Assembly: GCA_028823415.1 (NCBI GenBank)
Contig: JAPKBL010000002.1
Coordinates: forward strand, 1-64,000
Source: Mariniblastus sp.
GTDB taxonomy: Bacteria; Planctomycetota; Planctomycetia; Pirellulales; Pirellulaceae
Direction of reading: 5' to 3'
Length of the DNA: 64,000 nucleotides
Part shown: one piece after another, positions 27,184 to 38,400 of the stretch
Layout of the letters: each line of letters opens with the position of its first letter
Numbering within the stretch: the stretch's first letter is position 1
Made by a program: the position numbers and the translations under genes
Notes under the pieces: model-generated
What the model saw: only the letters and a program-made list of their open reading frames with translations
Databases searched by the model: none
Told to the model about the DNA's origin: nothing

Positions 27184-28935
27184 TTGGCCGCAACATTAGC
27201 AAAATTCTTAGGTAAAATTCACCCAGGTGACTGTGTTGCGGGTCTCAAAAAGGTACCCTCCGAGTCGATCGATCTAGCCTTTGCCGATCCCCCTTTTAAT
27301 ATCGGATTTAAATACGACAAATACGATGATCAACTGGGAGATGATCAGTACCTGGCGTGGTCTCGCGAGTGGATGGCCGAGGTTCACCGGGTATTGAAAA
27401 AAGAGGGCACGTTTTGGTTGGCGATCGGAGACGAGTATGCTGCGGAGTTGAAAATTGAGGCTCAAAAGTTAGGGTTTCATTGTCGCAGTTGGGTTATCTG
27501 GTATTACACATTTGGCGTGAACTGCAAGAAGAAATTTACGCGCTCACACGCTCATCTATTTCATTTTGTTAAAGATGAAAAGAACTTTCTGTTCAATCAT
27601 GACGACATGGATTTGCGAGTTCCCTCGGCCCGAAGGCTGGTTTACAACGACGCCAGAGCGAATCCCAACGGTCGAATGCCAGACGACACTTGGATCCTCA
27701 GGCCTCAGGAATTGGTCGATGGTTTTCAGCCGGACGAAGACACCTGGTACTTTCCCCGGGTTGCAGGAACGTTTAAGGAGCGGGCTGGATTTCATGGTTG
27801 TCAAATGCCTGAGCAGTTGCTGGGAAGAGTCGTTCGGTCAAGTTCGAATGTGGGCGATGTCGTAATCGATCCGTTTTCAGGTAGTTCGACGACGCTCGCT
27901 GTGGCTAAAAAATTAGGGCGTGAATTTTTCGGTTTTGAATTGTCGAAAGATTACGTCCGTCTTGGGACGGAGCGGCTCGACCGGATTTCTTCCGGTGATC
28001 GTCTCAACGGCAGTGAAGAACCGAGCATGAGTGAATATTCCAAACGCGATGCTCAGAAAGCGAAAGGATTGGAGAAAGTCCAGCGAGCTTTATTTGCGGA
28101 TGATGCGGACATCCATGAATCGCTAGTTTCCGAAATAGCTCAGATCATTGAAGCGTTTTCAAAGACCAACCGCGGGTACTCGGTTGATCGGTTGATCGCC
28201 GATCCAATTTTGAATGAAGATTTTCAATTGGCTTGTCAACGACTCTCGGTGCCCGGCACTCCGGCGGAGCGAAACCGGTTTTTGTTTCGCATAAGAAAAG
28301 CTGGGAAACTGAAGGCGGCTTCTGTCGATACTACCGTGAGAACAAAAATTGGCTGGAGCGAAGTCAGCCCCTTTTTGTTTGCCAGCGAAATAGCGTGGCG
28401 TCAGATCAGTAATAAGTATTGCATGAGTCTCGACGAAATCTTTTGTGATCCGAGGCTCGGCGTCCAATTCGATGCCATTGCGTCGGGGTTTGCCCCGGGG
28501 TATCAACCGCTCGATTACCGCTGGGCGGCGCTTAAATTGCGTAAAGAGGGGAGTAATGCAAAGCACCGCGCGACGTTGCGCACCCCGAAACAACTGGGGA
28601 TTTCAGCATTAAGCAAGAAAAAGCTCAAGTCGATACAGGGATCGCTGGTCACGGAGTTGGATTTCGACGTGATCCCCGAAGGTCCGGGAGTTTATGTAAT
28701 CCGTGAACTCGGAGGCGATGCACTCTATGCGGGTGAAACGGGGCAACTTGCCTCTCGGATTGCAACGACGTTTAGCGACGCGGGGCCACGCGAGCTTTGG
28801 TTGAAACAATTCAACGATCTTGAGTTGTTGGTTCATCCGGTTCCCACCGTCACGGATCATCGATTTGCGAGGCAAAGTGTTTTGTTGAAGTGGCATCGCC
28901 CGGCATGGAACACCGTAAAGGAACTTGCCGGATAA
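27184..28935 (+). CDS. DNA methyltransferase (beta-class) fused to a GIY-YIG domain
   Basis: About 583 residues from the TTG at 27184, which has GGAGGGG five bases upstream and aligns with the usual start of this family; an ATG at 27106 would add 26 residues. Motif IV is DPPFN (35-39) and motif I is DPFSGSSTT (from 229), in the IV-before-I order of beta-class N6-adenine/N4-cytosine methyltransferases. A helical linker follows (300-480), then a GIY-YIG-like domain (GVYVIRELGGDALYAGETG, about 502-580). The position normally holding the catalytic Glu appears to be Gln564 (ARQSVLLKWHRPAWN), so the nuclease may be inactive or may only bind DNA. No restriction partner is adjacent. Confidence 0.85.
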   Translation: MAATLAKFLGKIHPGDCVAGLKKVPSESIDLAFADPPFNIGFKYDKYDDQLGDDQYLAWSREWMAEVHRVLKKEGTFWLAIGDEYAAELKIEAQKLGFHCRSWVIWYYTFGVNCKKKFTRSHAHLFHFVKDEKNFLFNHDDMDLRVPSARRLVYNDARANPNGRMPDDTWILRPQELVDGFQPDEDTWYFPRVAGTFKERAGFHGCQMPEQLLGRVVRSSSNVGDVVIDPFSGSSTTLAVAKKLGREFFGFELSKDYVRLGTERLDRISSGDRLNGSEEPSMSEYSKRDAQKAKGLEKVQRALFADDADIHESLVSEIAQIIEAFSKTNRGYSVDRLIADPILNEDFQLACQRLSVPGTPAERNRFLFRIRKAGKLKAASVDTTVRTKIGWSEVSPFLFASEIAWRQISNKYCMSLDEIFCDPRLGVQFDAIASGFAPGYQPLDYRWAALKLRKEGSNAKHRATLRTPKQLGISALSKKKLKSIQGSLVTELDFDVIPEGPGVYVIRELGGDALYAGETGQLASRIATTFSDAGPRELWLKQFNDLELLVHPVPTVTDHRFARQSVLLKWHRPAWNTVKELAG

Positions 28936-29568
28936 GTGGGGCGCGGTCGCATGTTATTGCTTGACTGCTGGGATAAATCCATCGAGCAAGTTGCGTTTGA
29001 GCATGTCAATCTTGCCTTGGTATTAATGAATAGCCATAGGCGGCATGAATTGTCTGAAGGTGAATATGCAATGCGACGCCGTCGGTGTGAATCGGTGTCG
29101 ACAGTATTGGGGCTTAAGAGCCTTCGAGATCTCACTTGGAGTGCCCTTGATGAATCGCGAGGGCACCTCGATGAGCTGAGTTTTCTGCGGGTGGAGCATG
29201 TGGTGCGAGAAAACGAGCGAACGATCAAGTTTGTCCGCCACATGAGAAACGGCGACTGGTTGCAAGCCGGTGAAATGTGATACCAAAGTCACGCTTCGGT
29301 GCGTGAGAAGTTTCAGAGAAGTTGTATTGAGCTAGATCCTCTGGTCGTTGCCACCCGAAAGATCGGCGTTGAGGGGGGCTTTGGCGCTCGCTTGAGGGGG
29401 GCGGGATTCGGCGGGAGCATGATCGCGTTGGTGGAGCGTGAAAAAGCGTCTGATGTGGTTGCCAGAATTGTCGAGGATTACAACAAAGTTGGAGCGGCGT
29501 TATCCCGCCCGATGGCAAATGGATTTGTAGCGGAGGGAGCCCGAGTGCTCCAAGTCGCGACTGGTTGA
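28936..29568 (+). pseudogene. galK: Galactokinase C-terminal remnant with in-frame TGA
   Basis: The frame begins directly after the methyltransferase stop and encodes the C-terminal half of galactokinase: MLLLDCWDKS, VLMNSHRRHELSEGEYAMR, then GEM-stop-YQSHASVREKF and LRGAGFGGSMIALV (the family GGGFGG loop). The first 160 or so residues, including the substrate and ATP motifs, are missing. A TGA at 29278-29280 falls where E. coli GalK has Met in GELMAESHAS. A stem (29289-29306) follows but its loop begins TT at only 14 nt, so a selenocysteine reading is not supported. Truncation plus stop marks it as dead. Confidence 0.85.
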
Positions 29569-29702
29569 GTTTTTTTCTTTTTCCAAACCTTCGCAACCCG
29601 GCTTTGGATTCGCTAGAATCCAAGTCCGCTCAGGGGTCTGTGTTCCTGACGGAATCTACTGGTTTCAAATGTTGGTTAGGCTATTGTCTTTAGGAGCTGT
29701 TA

Positions 29703-32084
29703 ATGACACGGTTTTTTTTAGTTTTCATCGTCTCTTTGGGGCTGTGGGCTTCGGTTGATATTCCGGTGCAGGCGCAAGAATACACATCGGCCGAGGATCG
29801 TTTGGCTTGGTATCAAAAGCATACCGAGATGAAGGAAAGCTCTCCCTATAAGAACTTGAAGTGGCAGTTTTTGGGGCCAACGAATATAAGCGGTCGGGTT
29901 ACGGATGTAGCCGTGACGACACCGAGAGCAAATACTTATTCAATTTATGCAGCCACTGCTTCGGGTGGTGTGTGGAAAACTGAGAATGAGGGGACGACTT
30001 GGAAACCGGTTTTTGAACACGGTGTCTCAACGTCGGTTGGCGATGTCACGATTGCCCCTTCGAATCAGGATATCGTCTGGATCGGTTTGGGTGAGGCGAA
30101 TGTGTTTCGGTCCTCGATGGCAGGGGCCGGTGTTTATAAGTCAATCGATGCGGGCAAGACCTGGAAACACATGGGTTTGGCAACGGCTCATACGATCCCT
30201 CGAATTATTATTCATCCGACCAATCCGGATATCGTCTACGTCGCTGACTCGGGACATGAGTGGACTGAAAACCCGGAGCGTGGCCTTTATAAAACTATCA
30301 ATGGTGGCGAGACGTGGGAAAAAGTTCTGGAGCTCGATGAGCAAACCGGAGTGATTGACCTGATGATGGATCCCCGTAGCCCGGAGACACTTTATGCGGC
30401 TACCTGGCAGCGGACTAGAAAACGCTGGAATGATCCTCGTAATGAACCCCATTATTCAGGGAGCGGTATCCATAAGACGACCGATGGTGGAAAGACTTGG
30501 CAGCCGATCAATCAAGGTTTACCGGCGGCGAAGTTTCGCGGACGGATCGGGATTGATTTGTGCCTAACGAAGCCGGATGTATTGTATGCATTTGTTGATA
30601 ACTACGGCTTGTCAGAAAAACAGCCGAGGGGTGATTCTTTAGATTCGTACGGGCGACCGCGCACGAAAACGATTAAAGGGGCGGAAGTTTATCGCTCCGA
30701 TGATGCCGGAAAAAATTGGCGAAAGGTCAGCCAGGCGAACGACTATATGCGGGGGTTGAGCTCCACTTATGGATGGGTGTTTGGCCAGATCCGTGTTGAC
30801 CCGAATGATACCGAAACGATTTATGTGATGGGGTTAGCGCTCAATGTGTCCAATGATGGCGGCAAGACTTTTCGTCGACTGAGAGGGATGCATGGTGATC
30901 ATCACGCACTTTGGATTAATCCGGATGATTCCAATTATTTGATCAATGGAAATGATGGCGGCATTAACATGTCGTACGACGCTGGAGAAAACTGGAGGTT
31001 GTTTACCAAACAGATCCCGGCCGTCCAGTTTTTCAATGTCATGCATGACATGGATTCGCCATTTAATATTTACGGCTCGATTCAAGATCATGGCAGCATG
31101 CGAGGGGTGGTAAATATCCGTGAAAATCGAGATGGCAGTCGTCAAATGAAACCCGTCGAATGGGAGTGGGCTCCCGGGGGTGAAGGCAGCAGTCACGCCA
31201 TTGATCCGACGGACGCCAATACTGTTTATTCGGCAGGATTCTACGGTCAAATTTCTCGAACGGAACTTGATCAAGGGATGCGTGGGAAACGGCTTTTGCC
31301 TCCATTAGAGTCTGGTGCGGATCCGATTCGGGGTCAGTGGATTGCACCGTTTATTATCTCTCCGCACAATCCTCACGTGCTTTATCACGGCATGAATTTT
31401 CTTTACCGGTCGATGAATCGCGGCGACGATATGAAAAAAATCAGTCCTGACCTGACGAACAACAATCTCGCGGAAATTGGCGATATCTCCTATCAAACCC
31501 TTTCTACCATTTCCGAATCCCCATTTAAGTTTGGGATGCTTTACGTCGGTACCGATGACGGAAATGTCTACATGAGCCCTGACGGTGGAGGGCAATGGAT
31601 CAAGAAGGATAAGGGGATCGCTCCCCGCCGTTGGATCTCGCAAATTGTGGCCTCCCAGCATCGGGATGGTACGGTTTTCATGTCGCAAAACGGAAAACGA
31701 AATGATGACATGAAGCCCTATTTATGGAAGTCGGACGATGCGGGAAATACTTGGGTGAGCATTGTGGCGAACATCCCATCTGGCCCGATTAATGTCATTC
31801 GTGAAGATCCAAAGAACAAAGACGTGTTGTATGTCGGCACTGATTTAGGTGTCTACGTTTCCACTAACGGAGGAGCTGAGTGGAACGTTTTGGCGAATCA
31901 ACTTCCGACGACGTTTGTGTCGGATTTAGTCATCCATCCCCGAGATGATATCATGGTGATTTCCACACACGGTCGAGGAATGTGGGCGATGGATATCCGC
32001 AGTATTCAAGACCCTGAAGGTAAGCTGAAAAAGGAGCCTGCCGAACCGGCTCCCGATCGACGAGGGCGAAGAGGTGGTTTTTAG
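29703..32084 (+). CDS. Secreted BNR/Asp-box beta-propeller (sortilin/VPS10-like) protein
   Basis: A 793-residue protein with a signal peptide (ending VQAQ). Repeated Asp-box motifs run through the protein: GGVWKTENEGTTWKP, GVYKSIDAGKTWKH, GLYKTINGGETWEK, GIHKTTDGGKTWQP and GVYVSTNGGAEWN. These build two beta-propellers as in VPS10/sortilin-type and xyloglucanase-like proteins. The Arg/Gly-rich tail (PDRRGRRGGF) is unusual. Proteins of this type are often annotated as glycosyl hydrolases, but catalytic residues cannot be identified here. Confidence 0.87.
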   Translation: MTRFFLVFIVSLGLWASVDIPVQAQEYTSAEDRLAWYQKHTEMKESSPYKNLKWQFLGPTNISGRVTDVAVTTPRANTYSIYAATASGGVWKTENEGTTWKPVFEHGVSTSVGDVTIAPSNQDIVWIGLGEANVFRSSMAGAGVYKSIDAGKTWKHMGLATAHTIPRIIIHPTNPDIVYVADSGHEWTENPERGLYKTINGGETWEKVLELDEQTGVIDLMMDPRSPETLYAATWQRTRKRWNDPRNEPHYSGSGIHKTTDGGKTWQPINQGLPAAKFRGRIGIDLCLTKPDVLYAFVDNYGLSEKQPRGDSLDSYGRPRTKTIKGAEVYRSDDAGKNWRKVSQANDYMRGLSSTYGWVFGQIRVDPNDTETIYVMGLALNVSNDGGKTFRRLRGMHGDHHALWINPDDSNYLINGNDGGINMSYDAGENWRLFTKQIPAVQFFNVMHDMDSPFNIYGSIQDHGSMRGVVNIRENRDGSRQMKPVEWEWAPGGEGSSHAIDPTDANTVYSAGFYGQISRTELDQGMRGKRLLPPLESGADPIRGQWIAPFIISPHNPHVLYHGMNFLYRSMNRGDDMKKISPDLTNNNLAEIGDISYQTLSTISESPFKFGMLYVGTDDGNVYMSPDGGGQWIKKDKGIAPRRWISQIVASQHRDGTVFMSQNGKRNDDMKPYLWKSDDAGNTWVSIVANIPSGPINVIREDPKNKDVLYVGTDLGVYVSTNGGAEWNVLANQLPTTFVSDLVIHPRDDIMVISTHGRGMWAMDIRSIQDPEGKLKKEPAEPAPDRRGRRGGF

Positions 32085-32177
32085 AGTTTGGTTAGACCAT
32101 GGGCGGGGCGTTGATTTTCTTTCCGATGAAGTTGGCCGCTATATTTTAGGGCATATCAAAAAGATCGTGAGTTCGAA

Positions 32178-33695
32178 ATGAATTTCTATACAATGCGTCG
32201 TGCGGTAGTTCTGGCGGCGATTTTTCTGTCGGCTCAAGCTGGATTTCTGGTAACCGCTAATCCTTGTGACGCCGATGGTTTGAAAGGAAAGCGCCCCAAT
32301 ATCATTCTCGTCATGACAGATGACCAAGGGATGGGAGATCTCTCCTGCATGGGAAACAAGGTTTTAAGAACGCCCAATCTTGATCGACTTCACGCAATGT
32401 CCACGCGATTTACAGATTTTCATGTAAGTCCCACCTGTGCTCCTTCTCGATCTTCGATTTTTAGCGGTCGTCACGAATTTCGAAATGGCGTGACTCACAC
32501 CATCAAAGAACGTGAGCGAATGGCCTTAAGCACCACGACTTTTCCTGAGTTGTTGCATCAATCAGGTTACGCAACCGGTATTTTTGGTAAGTGGCATCTC
32601 GGGGACGAAGAACCTTATCAACCGGGGAGTCGCGGTTTTAGCGAAGTGTTTACCCATGGTGCTGGTGGGATCGGGCAGGCCTATCGAGGAAGCTGCGCAG
32701 ATTATCCGCCTAACCGTGAGAAAGAGGGTCTTTACTTTGATAACGTCATTCGGCACAACGATACGCTAGTGAAGACAAGTGGATTTTGCACGGATGTCTT
32801 TTTTCAAGCTGCGTTGGGATGGACAAAAGCCCAGCACGAAGCCGGCCGACCATTTTTTACGTACATCACCACCAACGCGCCTCACGGTCCCATGTTGGCA
32901 CCGGAAAAAAATAAGAAGCGGTTTTTGGATTTGGGATGGGATGAAAACACCGCGGGCCGTTACGGCATGATTGAGAACATCGACGAAAATATGGGAACCC
33001 TGATTCAAAAGATGGATGATTGGAATCTGTGGGATAATACTTTGTTGATTTTTATGACTGACAACGGGCAAGCGGGAAGACGAGGAAAGTTAAACGGCAA
33101 AGCGACTCCGATATTTACAGCGGGTTTTAAATCGGGCAAGGGGTCGGCCTATGAGGGCGGCACTCATGTCCCAGCTTTTTGGTGCTGGAAAGGTGTTCTC
33201 GGAGCGGGTGTGGATGCTCCAGCCTTAGCGGCTCACATCGACATGTACAAAACGTTTTGTGAATTGGCCGGAATTGAGATTCCAGATACGGTTCAAGCAA
33301 TAGATGGACGCTCACTGGTTCCAATTTTAGAAAACACGGAAGTCGATTGGCCGGACAGGGAGTTGTTTGTTCACGTCGGCCGTTGGGAAAAAGGGGCCGA
33401 TCCAAATTTGAGCAAGTTTAAGAAATGTGCTGTTCGAACAGCCCGATGGCGGATGGTAAATAATACCGAGTTGTACGATATTTCTATCGATCCATTTGAA
33501 AAAACTGACGTTGCCGGTGATCACCCGAAAGTCATGGCGCGACTTCGAAAAGACTATGATCAATGGTGGGTAGAGTCGCTTCCGTTGATGGTCAACGAAA
33601 ATGTCCCCTATGCAAAATCGCACCCCGCGACTGAAATGTACGAAGCTCAGCTAAAAGAAAACGGAATTCCCGATTGGGTGGTTCCTCGATTCTGA
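32178..33695 (+). CDS. Secreted sulfatase (arylsulfatase A type)
   Basis: A 505-residue protein with a signal peptide. The metal-binding start is NIILVMTDDQGMGDLSC, and the signature is SPTCAPSRSSIFSGRHEFR, in which the Cys of C-x-P-S-R would be converted to formylglycine. Further sulfatase motifs are GIFGKWHLGDEEPYQPGSRG and LLIFMTDNGQAGRRG. It probably removes sulfate from algal or animal polysaccharides in the periplasm. A formylglycine-generating or anaerobic maturase is not in the window. Confidence 0.92.
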   Translation: MNFYTMRRAVVLAAIFLSAQAGFLVTANPCDADGLKGKRPNIILVMTDDQGMGDLSCMGNKVLRTPNLDRLHAMSTRFTDFHVSPTCAPSRSSIFSGRHEFRNGVTHTIKERERMALSTTTFPELLHQSGYATGIFGKWHLGDEEPYQPGSRGFSEVFTHGAGGIGQAYRGSCADYPPNREKEGLYFDNVIRHNDTLVKTSGFCTDVFFQAALGWTKAQHEAGRPFFTYITTNAPHGPMLAPEKNKKRFLDLGWDENTAGRYGMIENIDENMGTLIQKMDDWNLWDNTLLIFMTDNGQAGRRGKLNGKATPIFTAGFKSGKGSAYEGGTHVPAFWCWKGVLGAGVDAPALAAHIDMYKTFCELAGIEIPDTVQAIDGRSLVPILENTEVDWPDRELFVHVGRWEKGADPNLSKFKKCAVRTARWRMVNNTELYDISIDPFEKTDVAGDHPKVMARLRKDYDQWWVESLPLMVNENVPYAKSHPATEMYEAQLKENGIPDWVVPRF

Positions 33696-33966
33696 GTGCC
33701 GGGTTTGATTCTGATCGTTCATTGGAGCGACGTGGCAGATGCCTCGTTTCGCTTTGTCCCCTGCCCTTCTCGTGGTTTGGGGTCGAGAAACGCGTGAATT
33801 GCGGTGTTTTCTGGGTTTGCTGTCGTATTCTCATTCCTCTATGATCCCGCGTTCGAAATAGTTGAGATTCAGGCTCCGTCCGAGGCATGGTTGTCGATGC
33901 GATTGGATTGGCCTTAGCGAAACCAAATTGGTTGTTCATCTCAACAGCGATTGGAGGAGAGATTCA

Positions 33967-35289
33967 GTGTCACGATGGAATTTACATTTAAATTTCAGGG
34001 GAACGAGTTTTTCAGTTTTGAGATTGGTTCTTCTGATTTCAGTGCTATCCGCTGTGGGTTGCATGACGGCAAGCCGTCCATCACGAGAATTAATGCCGAC
34101 ACCTCTGGCGCTTTCTTTAGGGCTCTCGCATCCGGGAAGCAATTGTTTGGAGTCGTTAACAGAATCGCTAGTTCCTGTATTTGTGATTAGCGGTCGCAAC
34201 GTGGAAGCCGAATCCGGTGCGTTAGATCCATTCGGGAGTAAGCGGAGCCATTCGCCAACCTTGGGAATCGCAAGGGTGCAAATTGGTAAAGGGCTAACCA
34301 AGGAGGAGTTGTATGAGGAGACCGTTAAAGCGTGCAACAAAAAAAAGGCATTGGTCGAATTTGAACGAATCGAACTTGACGAAACGCCCATCGAGATTGA
34401 CCCATGGCACGTGAAGGATGATTTGGTAAGGCACCGAGAAAACCCTTGGGTGCAGGCACTCAATCGGCAGTTAAGTGAGAGCCAGCAGCGAAATGTTTGC
34501 ATTTTTGTTCATGGATATAACACGAGTTTCATAGACAACACTCTGTTGGCGGCAGAGATTTTTCATTATTCCGGCCGGCAAGGCGCGATGATTTCGTTTG
34601 AATGGCCTTCGGAATCCAGTGTGCTGGGTTATCTTGCGGATAAGGGAAACGCGACATTCAGTACCCGCCATTTTCGTCGATTGATTACCAATTTGGCGAA
34701 AGAGTGTGACATTGATTCGGTTACCATCATTGGACATAGCGCTGGAACGCCCATAGTGGTCAATGCGATGCGGGAACTTCGGTTGTTGGAAAACGATTTG
34801 ACGCCTGAGCAGGTGCAGGCAAAATACCAAATAGATCGAGTCGTGCTGGCGGCTCCCGACATGGATTTAATGGCCTTTGTCAACGCGATCCATGACCGCT
34901 TTTTTGAACTTGCTAACGGTGTGGCTGTTTATGCTTCCCCTAACGATAAGGCGCTGGGGTTATCTCAATTGCTGTACAGCGAGAAAAGGCTTGGGCGGTC
35001 GGTTGGCGGTCTTGAGGAATGGGAACGACAAGTCTTAATGAAAGTTGAGAGCATCGAGATGATTGATGCTTCGCGAATGGATAAGGACGCCAATAGTTTT
35101 CTTGGCCATAGCTATTTCCACAGAGACCCCTGGGTCAGCTCCGACATCGGATCGTTTATTCTTGGCGTGTCACCAGAAGACCGAAAGTTAGTTCGGGAAG
35201 GTGACAATGTGTTTTGGGCGTTTCCCGAGGACTACCCTGAGCGTCTCTTAAAGGACCTCCCCGAGGTAGTTTCGGTTGTGAAAAAGTGA
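33967..35289 (+). CDS. DUF900 alpha/beta hydrolase lipoprotein
   Basis: About 440 residues from the GTG at 33967, preceded by GGAGGAGAG; that start gives a clean lipoprotein signal ending LSAVGC. The hydrolase domain shows CIFVHGYNTSFID, the nucleophile elbow IIGHSAGTPIV and VVLAAPDMDLMAF, the pattern of the DUF900 family. The His expected near the C-terminus is likely in FLGHSYFHRDPWV. It would sit in the membrane facing the periplasm. Substrate unknown. Confidence 0.85.
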   Translation: MSRWNLHLNFRGTSFSVLRLVLLISVLSAVGCMTASRPSRELMPTPLALSLGLSHPGSNCLESLTESLVPVFVISGRNVEAESGALDPFGSKRSHSPTLGIARVQIGKGLTKEELYEETVKACNKKKALVEFERIELDETPIEIDPWHVKDDLVRHRENPWVQALNRQLSESQQRNVCIFVHGYNTSFIDNTLLAAEIFHYSGRQGAMISFEWPSESSVLGYLADKGNATFSTRHFRRLITNLAKECDIDSVTIIGHSAGTPIVVNAMRELRLLENDLTPEQVQAKYQIDRVVLAAPDMDLMAFVNAIHDRFFELANGVAVYASPNDKALGLSQLLYSEKRLGRSVGGLEEWERQVLMKVESIEMIDASRMDKDANSFLGHSYFHRDPWVSSDIGSFILGVSPEDRKLVREGDNVFWAFPEDYPERLLKDLPEVVSVVKK

Positions 35290-35426
35290 TTGCAGCGGCA
35301 GTTTGGTCCCGCTAAGTCGGACGGAATTGAGTTTTCTGTCTCGGATCGCACAAATTGTTTCGTTGAGAGAATGATTTATGAAGCGCCACGCATTAAGATT
35401 GGGTTTAAAACAACCCGAGGCGAATT

Positions 35427-38400
35427 ATGAAATACATTCTGTTTGTTATCGCTTTCTTACTCTTTCCTTGCCTTGGGCTTGCCCAGCAATGGCAGACATT
35501 TCGGGCTGATAATGCGAGATCGGGAAGTACCGATGTCGTTTTTAAGCCGGACTCTTTGGAGCTGAGTTGGCAGTGGAAATCACCGTCTCCTCCGACACCC
35601 GCATGGGATGGGCCTGCCCGCTGGGATGCGTTTAGCCAAATTCGCGACTTGCCGGCGATGCGTCAATACGACGCTTGTTTTCATCCGGTTAGCGATGGTG
35701 AGACTCTTTATTTTGGTTCCTCCAGTCAGGATTTGTTGAGGGCGGTTGACCTGTCCAGCGGCGAATTGAAATGGAATTATGTTGCCGGCGGGCCGATTCG
35801 ATTGGCCCCGACAATCGACGATAACCGCATCTTGTTCGGAAGTGATGACGGTTACGTTTACTGCCTCAACCGAAATTCAGGGGAGTTGATCTGGAAATTT
35901 AATCCGTCGATTCACATTGGCGATGAACAGCGACGGTTGATCAATAATGATCGATTGATTAGTTACTTTCCTATTCGGACTGGAATTGTTGTTCGTGATG
36001 AGGTCGCTTATTTCGGCGCTTCGTTATTGCCTTGGCGAGATTCATTTATTTGCGCCGTCGATGTGGCAACCGGGGAAATCAAAGATCCAAAAAATCATTA
36101 TGTGGTGGCTCATGCCAAATCGACTTTGGAAGGAAATTTATTGGTTGCTGAGGGACGGTTAATCGTACCTCAAGGGCGAGTCGCCCCCAGGTTATTTGAA
36201 CGAACCAGCGGCAAGGATCTGGGAGTTCTTCCAGGTGGTGGGGGCGTGACCATTGTGCTCACCGATACCGGGAAAATTGTACGCACCGAAGGCGGGCGTG
36301 CTTCTCGCCCTGGACAGGTTGGTGTTTTTGAAGGAAAAGAAAGAGTGGCTTCCTTTCCAAGGGGACGATCGATTGTCGTCTCAGGGGATAATTTCTATGT
36401 GATCGATGGACAAAAGTTATTTGCAGCGGCGCGGATGACGAATGAGTTGAAGTGGTCATGTGAAGTAGACGAACCACTGGAATTGGTGATGGCAGGAGAG
36501 ACGTTGTTTGTTGGGGGTCGCGATCATGTGACGGCAGTTCGTGCGAGTGACGGTCAGGTTCTTTGGTCGTCGGAAACCGATGGCCGAGTATTTGGGATGG
36601 CGTTGGCGGGCGGACGTTTGATTGCGTCAACGGATGCCGGCGCGATTCATGTTTTTGCCCAAACTGCGGATCCTGAGGTTCGCCAACAATCGGTGGTTGG
36701 CCTGGTCGCAGATTCGCCTTCAGTGAGTCCGGTCCGAGATAAGAACTTGGTTCATCGCTGGGTTTTCCATCGATCGGCGATGTCGAACCAAGCGGGTAAG
36801 CCGGTCAAGACTGAGTCGCTCAGTCAGGTGGTGGTTCGAGATCAAGCGTCCAGCGCCCCGTTAAATCTTGACGGAACCGGACGGGTTGCCTCAATTGAGG
36901 GAACCGATCGGTTTGAGGCAATCGAGTTGGACGGAGCAAGGTTTCTAATCGATGAAGAAAACGCTGCAAACCTCCCGACCGAAGCGATTGCGATTGAGGC
37001 TTGGGTTCGTGTGGATCAAAGTCAGCAATGGGGTGGGATTGCCGGTTGCATTCAGGATGACGGGGCGACCGAACACGGTTGGTTATTGGGTTACAATGAC
37101 GACCATTTTTGTTTGGCGATTGCCGGCGGCGGGAATGGTTTGACCTACCTTAAGGCGCCGCGTGCATTTACGTTGAAATCTTGGAATCACGTCGTGGGCA
37201 CTTACAACGGTCGTGAAATGAGGTTGTATGTCAACGGATCGCTGGCAGCTTCGAGTGAGCTGGAAAAAGGCCCGATCAGCTATGCCCAAAAACGATATTT
37301 TTCGGTGGGTGTTTATCGGGATGCCAACGAATCGTTCCCACTCAAGGGAGCCTTACACGAAGTCCGGATCTATTCCACAGCAATTGACGCGCCAACCATT
37401 TCACGGCTGTTTCAATCTGCTCAGGCTGATTTCCCCGATGAAGTCATTCCGGATATTCAAGTTCCCCAATTTATTTCCCACGGCCCCTATGTGCGATACG
37501 TTGCTCCGAGAGAAGTCGAAGTAACTTACGGAACGGACCAGAAGTGTCCAACCGTTGTCGACTTGATTACCGAAGACGGTGTCAAGCGAATGAGTTCCGG
37601 CGAGTTGACCCGTAATCATACGACGCGTTTTAAGGATTTGCCGTACCGAAGGATTTTGCAGTATCAAATCCGAACCGGAGGCAGTGAAGATGCCGAAGTG
37701 TCTGAGAGTTTTTCACTTGATACGCATTTTGACTGGACTGCGGATGATCGTCAGAAGCCCTCGGCTTGGGCGGCGGATTTGATTGCCGAAAGTCCGAATC
37801 CAAGAGGCCTCGTGTTTGTTGTGGGAAGCAAAAATATTGAGAAAGCAAAAAAACTCTCATCGGAAAGTCAATTTAACGTTGTGTTAGTCGTTGATAGCGA
37901 AGCCGACGCTGTCGCGAGTCGTCGGCAGCTTGTCGAAGATCCCGAAGTTGTTTACGGACAGGGGTTAAGTGTTTCTGATATTCCAATTCAGTTTCTTCCA
38001 GCCGCGAGTGCTTCGGTGGTTATTGGAGATGCGAAGAGTGAGCAGATGCGTCGATTGGTGCGACCTCAAGGTGGTGTTTTTCATGATGGTGAACGTGTCG
38101 TCTGGAAGCGGCGTGCTTTGAAGGGATCGGGAGTTTGGAGTCATATGTATGGGCAAGCGGACAACAGTGCGTTTGGCGGCGAAGAACTCTCCAACGCTTC
38201 GGATCGGGCGGACTTAGTCACTCAGTGGATTGGCCGTCCAGGGCCGCGTTACCAGACGGATCGCCAGAATCGTAAACCGGCCCCTTTGGCGGCGGGTGGG
38301 CGTTTGTTTCTTCAGGGGCAGCAGCGGATGATTGCGCTCGACAGCTACAGCGGTGTTGTTCTGTGGAGCGTCGAATCTCCCTCCGTCATGCGTTGGAACG

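Noticed and set aside
29278-29306. TGA in the galactokinase remnant read as selenocysteine
   Set aside because: The position corresponds to a Met in E. coli GalK, the first half of the gene is missing, and the following hairpin has a TT-first loop only 14 nt away.
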